NCBI GenBank assembly: GCA_019120235.1
Contig: DWVN01000103.1
Span: 1-6,005 of the forward strand
Source of the DNA: Dwaynesavagella gallinarum
GTDB taxonomy: Bacteria; Bacillota; Clostridia; Clostridiales; Clostridiaceae
Reading direction: 5' to 3'
DNA: 6,005 nt
The translations under genes were made by a program, and so were the position numbers. Each line of letters starts with the position of its first letter. Position 1 is the stretch's first letter. A model generated the notes under the pieces. It made no database searches. It worked only from the letters and a program-made list of their open reading frames with translations, and was not told the origin of the DNA. Positions 1-6,005 of the stretch are shown here, piece by piece.

Positions 1-114
1 AGAAGTGACGGAAGTTTAATATCAATACTAACAACTAACTCTGCCGGAGAAACATTTAAACAAGACTTTGATACAAATAACGATCCATTGAATAATCCAT
101 ATAAAATCAATTAA
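1..114 (+). CDS. C-terminal end of a repeat-family surface/secreted protein (partial, 5' end outside window)
   Basis: Frame 1 is open from the first base to a TAA at 112-114 and gives 37 residues beginning RSDGSLIS and ending NNPYKIN. I do not recognise the family by name. The support for it being coding is the match to the end of the next gene (1769-1882): the two tails are the same length, about 22 of 37 positions are identical, and blocks such as KQDFD and the final PY[KR]IN are shared, while many codons differ. It is therefore a paralogue under protein-level constraint and not a recent DNA duplicate. The next gene starts 13 bases downstream, so the two are probably co-transcribed. Nothing can be said about its N-terminus. 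Its GGA codon at 10-12 is the reference showing that the TGA at 1778 in the neighbour is a nonsense change. Confidence 0.75.
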   Translation, partial: RSDGSLISILTTNSAGETFKQDFDTNNDPLNNPYKIN

Positions 115-122
115 AAGGTGAT
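115..122 (+). promoter_or_regulatory. Ribosome binding site for the gene starting at 128
   Basis: AAGGTGAT, with core AGGTG at 116-120, lies 7 bases before the ATG at 128. It fills almost the whole 13-base gap after the upstream paralogue's stop. It supports ATG 128 as the true start and translation as the second cistron of an operon. Confidence 0.7.
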
Positions 123-244
123 ATAAAATGAGAAACTTTTCAAAAATATGTATCAATAGCTCTATTTTTATTTCTAGTAATATTATGACTCTATTAACTT
201 TAAAACAACATGTCAACGCAATGCCTAATCCTCTATTTTCTAAA

Positions 245-803
245 CCTTCTACACTTCAACTATTAAGTGAAGCTATTAAAAATCCTACAGAATCATTTAT
301 TCAAAGACTATCAAATGGAAATTTAAGAGCAAGTTTTCTACATTCTGGAAGGACTGGACATTCATTTCGCAATTTCAATATACGATCTGGTGCATATATA
401 GGTGTTAAAAAAACTTCTAACTCTGATTATTCTCCATTGATATCAACAAAATTCAAGAAAAGACTTACAGCAGATGGAATTAATTTCAAAATACATACAT
501 TAGTAAAAATAGTTTAAAAAAAGAAATTGATATATTTGAAGAAAATGGAAAAATTATTGTAAACTCAAAAAAAGCCGAAGGAACTCCAAACTATACTTTT
601 AAATCAACAATTCTCGATTTCGGAGATAGTGCATCAACTTCCTCACAAGCTTCTTCATCATCAAATCAGCCAAAAATTACTTTAACTAGATACTCTAATT
701 ACGATCAAAATACTAAAGATTTTATTATAGAAGAAACAACCATATATAATCCTTTCAATTTAAAAGTACTATCTCAAACGAGTACAAATAAAATTACTGG
801 AAA
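245..803 (+). repeat. Internal module copy 1 of the disrupted gene
   Basis: This is the first of two homologous protein modules. It opens with KPSTLQLLSEAIKNP, passes through VKKTSNSDY, EENGKIIVNS, EGTP and ILDFGD, and closes with LKVLSQT...ITG. The matching anchors of copy 2 (KPSTVRLLSEAI) begin 632 bases later, which is 211 codons once the missing A near 505-509 is restored. Copy 1 carries a Ser-rich linker at roughly 628-665 that is about 9-10 residues longer than in copy 2. The similarity is clear in protein and only moderate in DNA, so the duplication is old. Confidence 0.75.
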
Positions 804-876
804 AATATCTGCTTTGTTAGATAAACCCGTAACTGATACACCACCTAGAAAATATGACCCTAAAAATTTTCACAAA

Positions 877-1404
877 CCTTCTACTGTAAGACTACTAAGT
901 GAAGCCATTATGAATCCAGATAAAGCACCAATTACCAAAACTTCTAATGAAAATTTAAAAATAAAATTTTTATATTGGGGTAAAGATTCTTATTTATCTA
1001 ATAATTTTAATGTTAGAGTTAACTCGACGATAAATGTTAAAAAAACTTCAGATGCTAGTTTTCAAAAAGTAAATAAACCAACAGGTAAAAGACAAATAAC
1101 TGAAGAAGGTGTTGCTTTTAATATACTTACTCATAACAAGTATGGACTCAGTAAAGAAATTAATATTACAACTCAAAATGGAAATATAATAGTTGATTCT
1201 ATAAAAAGTGTAGGTACACCTTTGCATGTTACTAAAAGAACAATGCTTGACTATGGTGATGGATCATCTTCGCCAAAAATCATTGTAACAAGAAATTCTT
1301 TTTCAAGTGAGCAATCGAAAGAATTTGATGTTAAAAAAAGTGCTATATATGATGCTACCAACTTCAAATTACTTTCTCAAACAATTAAAAACGAATCTAC
1401 TGGA
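877..1404 (+). repeat. Internal module copy 2 of the disrupted gene
   Basis: This is the second module, from KPSTVRLLSEAIMNP through VKKTSDASF, TQNGNIIVDS, VGTP and MLDYGDG to FKLLSQT...STG. It aligns along its whole length with copy 1, with a short gap in the Ser-rich linker. The frame is intact here. The TTG at 814 is only the first start-like codon in the open frame and has no good ribosome binding site, so it should not be taken as a gene start. The module resembles no domain I can name. Confidence 0.75.
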
Positions 1405-1696
1405 GCAATAGAACATATAACAAAAAATCCAGATGACACAAAAACTAGAATTGTTACACATGCTAATGGAAAAACAGAAAGATTTATTATGACACACTAT
1501 GATGAACATCATTCATTCAGAATCAATAGATAATGATGGAAATAAATTAATAACAAAACAGCTTGGTAACGAAATATTATCCTTTAAAAAACTTAGCTCA
1601 GATGGAAAATTAATTGAAGAAAGTATCTCTTCTCCTACCCAATATGAATCACGTACATATGATGAAAATGGATTTATAACCTCATCAACAAGATCA
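1396..1696 (+). repeat. 22-residue YD-like repeats in the tail of the disrupted gene
   Basis: Five [x][DNT]G turns are spaced exactly 22 codons apart. Their Gly codons are at 1402 (STG), 1468 (ANG), 1538 (NDG), 1604 (SDG) and 1670 (ENG). The 1468-1538 interval equals 66 bases only after removing the 4-bp duplication. Units follow the pattern x-x-D-x-[DN]-G-x-[IL]-x-x-x, best seen in TYDENGFITSS, and resemble the YD repeats of RHS and wall-associated proteins (about 21 residues per unit). The pattern is direct observation. Homology to YD repeats is inference from period and motif. Confidence 0.6.
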
Positions 1697-1883
1697 AATA
1701 CACTTCCAAGTGGAGAATCACTTGGTACCATAACTTACGCAAATGAATCTTCTATAACTCAAGAACGTAGAAGTAATTGAAGTTTAATATCATCAATAAC
1801 TCGTACTACTACTGGTGAGTTAATTAAACAAGATTTTGATGAAAATAATACGCCTATAAATCAACCATATAGAATCAATTAAA

Positions 1884-1914
1884 AAAGCAAGTATAGAAGA
1901 CCTATACTTGCTTT
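1884..1914. terminator. Bidirectional intrinsic terminator
   Basis: A perfect 13-bp stem (1884-1896 with 1902-1914) encloses the 5-base loop AAGAC. On the + strand it is followed by TATTTTTT-type sequence (1915-1922). On the - strand the A-run at 1881-1886 becomes a T-run directly after the stem. It lies 2 bases after the final TAA of the + strand gene (1880-1882), and the TAG stop of the - strand RDD gene (1902-1904) falls inside the stem. One hairpin therefore appears to end both convergent transcripts. Confidence 0.88.
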
Positions 1915-2387
1915 ATATTTTTTCTGACATCAATAACTCTTACAGAAAATAAATGATCTAACATAAAAGTTTTGGGGAAACTTCGTTTAACTATTCCAAC
2001 AAAAATAGAATAAAGAAACATCATTGGAATTATTAAAATTCCCATTCCTATTTTTGCAAAATACTCTCTCAAAAAATACATCCAATATGAAAGTTCATTA
2101 CCTTCAATAATATGTTTTATTCTAATACCCATAATTTTCTTTCCTAGTGTCTGTCCATTTAATTTTTTAGGAATATATGCAAACAAAAACAATGAAACTA
2201 TTATCAAACAAATAATCATGAAATATGATTTTTGAGTATTATTTTCAAAAGCATAAATTTTTGAAGATAAAATAAATAGAAATGCTAGCGGTGCATATAT
2301 ACAAATGTCAATCAAATACGCAAATAGTCTTTTAATTATTGGTGCATTATCATACTTTTCCTTGTTTATTAAATTTGTTTTAGTCAT
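1902..2387 (-). CDS. RDD family integral membrane protein
   Basis: This is a small polytopic membrane protein of 161 residues with hydrophobic segments at about 21-40, 55-72 and 111-131. The family marks are visible: Arg20 followed by AYLID (Asp27 in the first membrane segment), the loop motif NGQTLGKKIMGIRI at 77-90, and an Asp near the C-terminus (LDHLFSVRV). The family has no single established function; members have been linked to transport or ion exchange and often accompany unrelated membrane operons. The start is ATG at 2385-2387, because GAGGTG lies 7 bases before it. An in-frame TTG at 2402 would add five residues but overlaps that ribosome binding site. It follows the 602-aa ABC subunit by 34 bases on the same strand and is probably the last gene of that operon. 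A role as accessory to the exporter is only a guess. The stop codon lies inside the terminator hairpin. Confidence 0.88.
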   Translation of the reverse strand: MTKTNLINKEKYDNAPIIKRLFAYLIDICIYAPLAFLFILSSKIYAFENNTQKSYFMIICLIIVSLFLFAYIPKKLNGQTLGKKIMGIRIKHIIEGNELSYWMYFLREYFAKIGMGILIIPMMFLYSIFVGIVKRSFPKTFMLDHLFSVRVIDVRKNIKQV

Positions 2388-2394
2388 TAAATTA

Positions 2395-2400
2395 CACCTC
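2395..2400 (-). promoter_or_regulatory. Ribosome binding site that decides the RDD start
   Basis: GAGGTG on the minus strand lies 7 bases upstream of ATG 2387. The alternative TTG start at 2400-2402 overlaps this site and has no comparable site of its own, so the shorter 161-aa protein is preferred. Confidence 0.75.
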
Positions 2401-2421
2401 AATTTTAATTTTTAAAAAACA

Positions 2422-4230
2422 TTACGCTTCTTCTGAAAACTGACTATTATACAAATCAGCATAAACTCCATTTTGTTCCATAAGCTGATCATGATTTCCT
2501 TGTTCTATAATATCCCCTTGTTTCATAACAAGAATTATATCCGCATCCTTTATAGTAGAAAGCCTATGAGCTATAACAAAACTTGTTCTACCTTTCATAA
2601 GTGTTTTCATTGCATTTTGAATTAAAACTTCCGTTCTTGTATCTACATTACTTGTAGCCTCATCTAATATAAGAATTTTAGGATCTGCAATTATCGCTCT
2701 AGCTATTGTCAAAAGTTGTTTTTGTCCTTGAGAAATATTAGATGCATCTTCATTTAAAACTGTATCATATCCATTTTCAAGTAATCTAATAAATTCATCT
2801 GTATGAGCTGATTTAGATGCTGATAAAATTTCATCATCTGTAGCACCAATTTTACTATAAGATAAATTTTCTTTTATACTTCCATTAAATAACCATGTAT
2901 CTTGCAGAACCATGGCAAAAAGACTTCTTAAATACTCTCTACTCATTTGTGAAATATCAACACCATCAATTTTTATACTACCAGAATTAATTTCATAAAA
3001 TCTCATTAAAAGATTTATAAGTGTTGTTTTTCCTGCACCTGTATGACCAACAATCGCAACTTTTTGACCTGGTTTAACATCAATATTAATATTATTCATA
3101 AGAATTTTATCAGGAAAATAACCAAATTTTACATTTTCAAAAGTAACATGTCCTTTTACATTTTCAATTTCTTTTCCATCTTTTAAATCACTAGAAAATT
3201 CTTCTTCGTCTAAAAATTCAAATATTCTCTCAGCAGCCGCTATAGTAGATTGAAAAATACTTGAAATACTTGCAAGTTGGTTTATTGGCATACCAAATTG
3301 ACGTGAATACTGTATAAATGCTTGTATATCACCAATTCCAATTTTACCAATTATTGCAAAATATCCACCTACTATCGCTATAACAATGTAATTTATATTA
3401 TTTATAAACATCATTATAGGCATTATAATCCCTGAAATAAACTGAGATTTCCAACCACTTTGATAAAGATTATTGTTAATCTCATCAAATTTTTCAATAT
3501 TATTAGGTTCACGTCCAAAAGCTCTTATAACATTATGTCCTGAATACATTTCTTCAATATATCCATTTAAATTTCCTATATATTTTTGTTGTTCTCTAAA
3601 ATATCTTTGAGATTTTACTACCATAGGTTTTATAAAATTAGTACCTATAAATAAAATTCCTATTGCAATAGCCGTCATAATAGGACTTATAGTTATCATA
3701 ACAACTATAACTCCAACTATCGTTATTAAAGAAGAAATAAATTGAGTTAAACTTTCTTGTATAGTTGTGCTTACTAACTCAACATCATTTGTAAGTCTAC
3801 TCAAAACTTCACCATGTGTTTTTGCGTCGTAATACTTTAAAGGAATCTTCGATATCTTAAGATTTATATCTTTTCTTATATCATACATAGTATTTTGACC
3901 AACATTAGCCATAATATAGTTCTGCAAATAAGTAAATAGACATCCAGTTACATAAACAAGAATAAGTATTAAAATTATTTTTCCGATAAATCCAAAATTA
4001 ATGCCTCCCACACCGTTTGCAATTCTAACTGATCCATCAAAAATTTCATTAACAGCTATACTCATAATTTTAGGACCTAAAATATTAAATAACTGTCCTA
4101 GTATAGCAAATAAAACAATTAAAAATAACAATTTAGATCTAACTTTAAAATAACCAAATAATCTCTTTGTTGTTTTCTTAGAATCTTTAGGTTTAGCCCC
4201 AGAGAAAGACTTTACATCTAAATTTTTCAT
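2422..4230 (-). CDS. Heterodimeric ABC exporter subunit with the consensus catalytic site (TM288/BmrD/LmrD-like)
   Basis: This 602-residue half-transporter has a Lys-rich cytosolic start (1-30), a six-helix exporter domain to about 330 (with GEVLSRLTNDVE near 140-151), then the ATPase domain. Walker A is GHTGAGKT at 395-402, the Q-loop Gln is 443, Walker B is ILILDE with catalytic Glu524, the D-loop is SNVD at 527-530 and the switch His is 555. The signature motif is ISQGQ (499-503) instead of LSGGQ. That substitution is typical of the partner contributing a weakened signature to the degenerate site. Paired with the 576-aa subunit, its own Walker A/B and His face the partner's LSGGQ to make the hydrolysing site. 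Known relatives export drugs, lipids or peptides, and the substrate here cannot be read from sequence. Its ATG overlaps the partner's TGA (ATGA, 4227-4230), so translation is probably coupled. Length is normal. Confidence 0.95.
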   Translation of the reverse strand: MKNLDVKSFSGAKPKDSKKTTKRLFGYFKVRSKLLFLIVLFAILGQLFNILGPKIMSIAVNEIFDGSVRIANGVGGINFGFIGKIILILILVYVTGCLFTYLQNYIMANVGQNTMYDIRKDINLKISKIPLKYYDAKTHGEVLSRLTNDVELVSTTIQESLTQFISSLITIVGVIVVMITISPIMTAIAIGILFIGTNFIKPMVVKSQRYFREQQKYIGNLNGYIEEMYSGHNVIRAFGREPNNIEKFDEINNNLYQSGWKSQFISGIIMPIMMFINNINYIVIAIVGGYFAIIGKIGIGDIQAFIQYSRQFGMPINQLASISSIFQSTIAAAERIFEFLDEEEFSSDLKDGKEIENVKGHVTFENVKFGYFPDKILMNNINIDVKPGQKVAIVGHTGAGKTTLINLLMRFYEINSGSIKIDGVDISQMSREYLRSLFAMVLQDTWLFNGSIKENLSYSKIGATDDEILSASKSAHTDEFIRLLENGYDTVLNEDASNISQGQKQLLTIARAIIADPKILILDEATSNVDTRTEVLIQNAMKTLMKGRTSFVIAHRLSTIKDADIILVMKQGDIIEQGNHDQLMEQNGVYADLYNSQFSEEA

Positions 4231-5957
4231 GATAATTCCTCCTCTGACAATTGAGATTTTGCAATTTCTTGATAAACTTCACAATTTTCTAAAAGCTCTT
4301 TATGATTTCCGATACCAACAATTTTTCCATTATCTAGAACAATTATTTTATCAGAATGCATAACTGACGTAACTCTCTGCCCAACAATTATAACTATAGA
4401 ATCTTTCACATTTTCTTTAAGAGCAGCTCTTAATTTTGAATCTGTTTTAAAGTCAAGAGCTGAAAAACTATCATCAAATAAATATATCTTTGGTCTTCTA
4501 ACTAGTGCTCTTGCTATAGATAATCTTTGTTTTTGTCCTCCTGATAAATTAGATCCCCCTTGAGAAACATCAGAATCTAATTTTTTCTCAAGTCCAAATA
4601 CAAAATCATAAGCTTGTGCAATTTTCAAAGAATCTATCATTTCCTCTTCTGTTACATTTTCTTTACCATAACACAAATTTGAACGAACTGTTCCAGAAAA
4701 TAAAACAGCTTTCTGTGGTACATATCCAATTTGCTTTCTCAATTCTTTTTGTGAAAGCTCTCTTATATCAATACCGTTTAACATAATTCGTCCTTTGCTT
4801 GTGTCGTAAAATCTAGTTATAAGATTTAAAATAGTAGATTTACCCGAACCAGTACCACCAATTATTGCAATAGTTTCTCCTGCTTTACATTCAAAATCTA
4901 TATTTTCAAGGTCATATTCACCTGAATTGTTATAAGAAAAACTAACATTATCAAATTTAAGAGAACATTCACTATCTTTATTAAGATTTTGAGTTGTTTC
5001 CAAATCTGTTATTGAAAAATCTGTTTCCAAAACTTCATTAATACGCTTTGCTGATGAAATAGCTTTTGGAATCATACCAAAGAGCATGAAAAACATCATA
5101 AGTGCTATCATTATTTGGTTTGAATATTGGATAAATGCTATCAAATCTCCAACCATTAATGTTCCACCACCAACTCTTTGACCACCAAACCATATAACAG
5201 CAACAGAATTTAAATAAAATATAAGCATCATAAGAGGAATGAGTCTCGCAAAAATTTTATAAGCAGTCATTGTAGATTTTGTTAAATCTTTATTTGCTTC
5301 ATCAAATCTCTTTTCTTCATATCTTTGCTTATTAAACGCTCTAATAACTCTTATACCTGTTAAATTTTCTCTAGAAATCAAATTTACTTTATCCAATTTT
5401 TTCTGTATTGAAGAAAATAATTTCACAGTTTTCAATCCAATAATAAAAACTGTTGCCATTAAAATTGGTATAGAAATCATCAAAATAGTTGATAATTTAA
5501 AATCCTTATAAACTGCTATTATAAGTCCTCCAATTGCCATAATTGGTCCAAATATCATCATTCTAAGCATCATCAAAGTTAAATTTTGAACTTGAGTTAT
5601 ATCAGTTGTTGTTCTATTTATTAGTGATGCAACTCCAAATTTATTAAACTCACGTGATGAAAAACTTTGTACTTTTACAAATACTTTTCTACGTATGTCT
5701 TGACCAAACTTAACTGCAACTCTTGATGCTAAAAATACTGAACTTAAGGAACTTACTACTGCAATTAAAATTACAACAACCATTTTAATTGCTTCAAAAT
5801 TTATATAATTCATATTTTTTTTCACAATACCTTCATCTATAATCTGAGACATAATAGTCGGTAAAAGAAGTTCCATTATAGATTGAATAAAAATTAAAAT
5901 AACAATAGCTAAGATTAAATTTTTATATTTTTTTAAATGTTTAAATAAACTGAACAT
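4227..5957 (-). CDS. Heterodimeric ABC exporter subunit with the degenerate catalytic site (TM287/BmrC/LmrC-like)
   Basis: This 576-residue half-transporter is the first gene of the operon. The exporter domain spans residues 1 to about 310, with membrane segments near 13-36, 57-77, 129-149, 155-174, 238-256 and 270-295, and the coupling region includes SLINRTTTDITQVQ at 111-124. In the ATPase domain, Walker A is GGTGSGKS (367-374), the Q-loop Gln is 415 and the signature is a perfect LSGGQ (471-475). Walker B reads IYLFDD, with Asp496 where the catalytic Glu should be, and the switch His is replaced by Gln527 (VGQRVTS). Both changes are standard in the degenerate-site subunit of heterodimeric exporters and do not indicate decay. 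Its LSGGQ completes the partner's catalytic site. The start is ATG 5955-5957, preceded by AGGAGG at 6 bases. No MarR-type regulator gene, common beside such pairs, is in the window. Confidence 0.95.
   Translation of the reverse strand: MFSLFKHLKKYKNLILAIVILIFIQSIMELLLPTIMSQIIDEGIVKKNMNYINFEAIKMVVVILIAVVSSLSSVFLASRVAVKFGQDIRRKVFVKVQSFSSREFNKFGVASLINRTTTDITQVQNLTLMMLRMMIFGPIMAIGGLIIAVYKDFKLSTILMISIPILMATVFIIGLKTVKLFSSIQKKLDKVNLISRENLTGIRVIRAFNKQRYEEKRFDEANKDLTKSTMTAYKIFARLIPLMMLIFYLNSVAVIWFGGQRVGGGTLMVGDLIAFIQYSNQIMIALMMFFMLFGMIPKAISSAKRINEVLETDFSITDLETTQNLNKDSECSLKFDNVSFSYNNSGEYDLENIDFECKAGETIAIIGGTGSGKSTILNLITRFYDTSKGRIMLNGIDIRELSQKELRKQIGYVPQKAVLFSGTVRSNLCYGKENVTEEEMIDSLKIAQAYDFVFGLEKKLDSDVSQGGSNLSGGQKQRLSIARALVRRPKIYLFDDSFSALDFKTDSKLRAALKENVKDSIVIIVGQRVTSVMHSDKIIVLDNGKIVGIGNHKELLENCEVYQEIAKSQLSEEELS
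4238..4243 (-). promoter_or_regulatory. Ribosome binding site of the 602-aa ABC subunit, inside the upstream gene
   Basis: AGGAGG (extended AGAGGAGG, 4238-4245) sits 7 bases before ATG 4230, within the last codons of the 576-aa subunit gene (the SEEELS end). Together with the ATGA overlap it suggests coupled translation giving near-equal amounts of the two subunits. Confidence 0.8.
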
Positions 5958-5963
5958 TTAAAA

Positions 5964-5969
5964 CCTCCT
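5964..5969 (-). promoter_or_regulatory. Ribosome binding site of the 576-aa ABC subunit
   Basis: A perfect AGGAGG lies 6 bases upstream of ATG 5957 and fixes the start. The remaining 36 bases to the window edge are AT-rich, and I cannot support a specific promoter there. Confidence 0.8.
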
Positions 5970-6005
5970 AACCAGTTAAAATTTTTTAGATAATTAAACC
6001 ATTAT

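Larger units (their letters stand above)
128..1882 (+). pseudogene. Broken repeat-family surface/secreted protein gene (two frameshifts and one nonsense codon)
   Basis: I read this as a single gene disrupted three times. It starts at ATG 128. (1) Near 505-509 an A is missing from a run of five. The original frame stops at 515, while the correct frame continues NSLKKEIDIFEENG and aligns without a gap to the second internal module. (2) ATTC is duplicated at 1511-1518, so the frame stops at 1531. Removing one copy rejoins it to the frame running to 1778. (3) TGA at 1778-1780 stands where the upstream paralogue has GGA, and the frame beyond it is open to TAA at 1880-1882. Adding one base and removing four gives exactly 584 codons (583 aa plus stop). 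The protein would have a signal-peptide-like start (basic MRNFSK, a moderately hydrophobic stretch to about residue 25, then VNA at 29-31), two modules of about 200 residues, a YD-like 22-residue repeat tail and a conserved C-terminal cap. This suggests an exported, beta-rich protein. I assign no function. The intact 129-residue N-terminal fragment might still be made. Confidence 0.8.

Noticed and set aside
28..216. A 62-codon minus-strand open frame
   Set aside because: It straddles the end of the upstream paralogue, the ribosome binding site and the start of the next gene, all supported on the other strand. Its product is low-complexity hydrophobic and it has no independent support.
814..1533. 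A separate 239-aa gene starting at TTG 814
   Set aside because: The frame is open upstream to about 484 and encodes the second half of module 1. The TTG lies mid-module, without a good ribosome binding site.
1513..1731. A 72-codon minus-strand open frame
   Set aside because: It is antisense to the YD-like tail, whose + strand frame is supported by 66-base periodicity and the paralogue.
1778..1780. TGA as a glycine codon (code 25, SR1/Gracilibacteria), because it replaces GGA in the paralogue
   Set aside because: The 576-aa ABC gene ends in TGA overlapped with its partner's ATG, and the two long ABC frames contain no in-frame TGA. The same gene also carries two frameshifts, so a nonsense mutation is the simpler explanation.
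2388..2402. TTG 2402 as the RDD start (166 aa)
   Set aside because: The TTG overlaps the GAGGTG ribosome binding site that is ideally spaced for ATG 2387.
5969..5978. Short palindrome TAAC-CA-GTTA upstream of the ABC operon as a regulator operator
   Set aside because: It has four-base arms in very AT-rich DNA, abuts the ribosome binding site, and is within chance expectation. No regulator gene is visible.
5970..6005. A -10-like TAATTATCT on the minus strand as the operon promoter
   Set aside because: Such strings are common at this base composition and any -35 box would fall outside the window.

Overview
The window is very AT-rich. It uses A/T-ending codons, strong AGGAGG-type ribosome binding sites and the standard code: TGG encodes Trp, TGA acts as a stop, and two long ORFs of about 600 codons contain no in-frame TGA. 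This suggests a low-GC Gram-positive bacterium (Firmicutes in the broad sense, for example Clostridia or Tissierellia). I cannot name the genus, and code-4 Mollicutes are unlikely.

Left part (1-1882, + strand): two tandem members of one unrecognised, probably exported, repeat-protein family. Only the last 37 codons of the first member are in the window (1-114). Thirteen bases later, behind a good ribosome binding site, a second member starts at 128. It is broken in three places: a one-base deletion in an A-run near 505-509, a 4-bp ATTC tandem duplication at 1511-1518, and a TGA at 1778 where the upstream paralogue has GGA. Repairing these gives one continuous 583-residue frame ending at 1882. 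That protein has a signal-peptide-like N-terminus, two copies of a roughly 200-residue module, and a tail of 22-residue YD-like repeats. The separate ORFs seen here (128-517, 814-1533, 1499-1780) are fragments of this one gene.

Centre (1884-1914): a perfect 13-bp hairpin flanked by A-runs and T-runs lies between the convergent blocks and probably terminates transcription from both sides.

Right part (1902-5957, - strand): a compact three-gene operon read right to left. It holds two half-size ABC exporter subunits (576 and 602 aa), overlapping by ATGA, then a small RDD-family membrane protein. The two ABC subunits have complementary defects in their ATPase motifs, the hallmark of heterodimeric exporters of the TM287/288, BmrCD and LmrCD type. 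They should form one membrane exporter with one consensus and one degenerate ATP site. The RDD protein has no assignable function. The 36 bases upstream of the operon (5970-6005) show no promoter or operator that I can support, and a regulator gene, if any, lies outside the window.

The ABC/RDD half is ordinary. The unusual part is the tandem family of repeat proteins and the precisely readable decay of one member.
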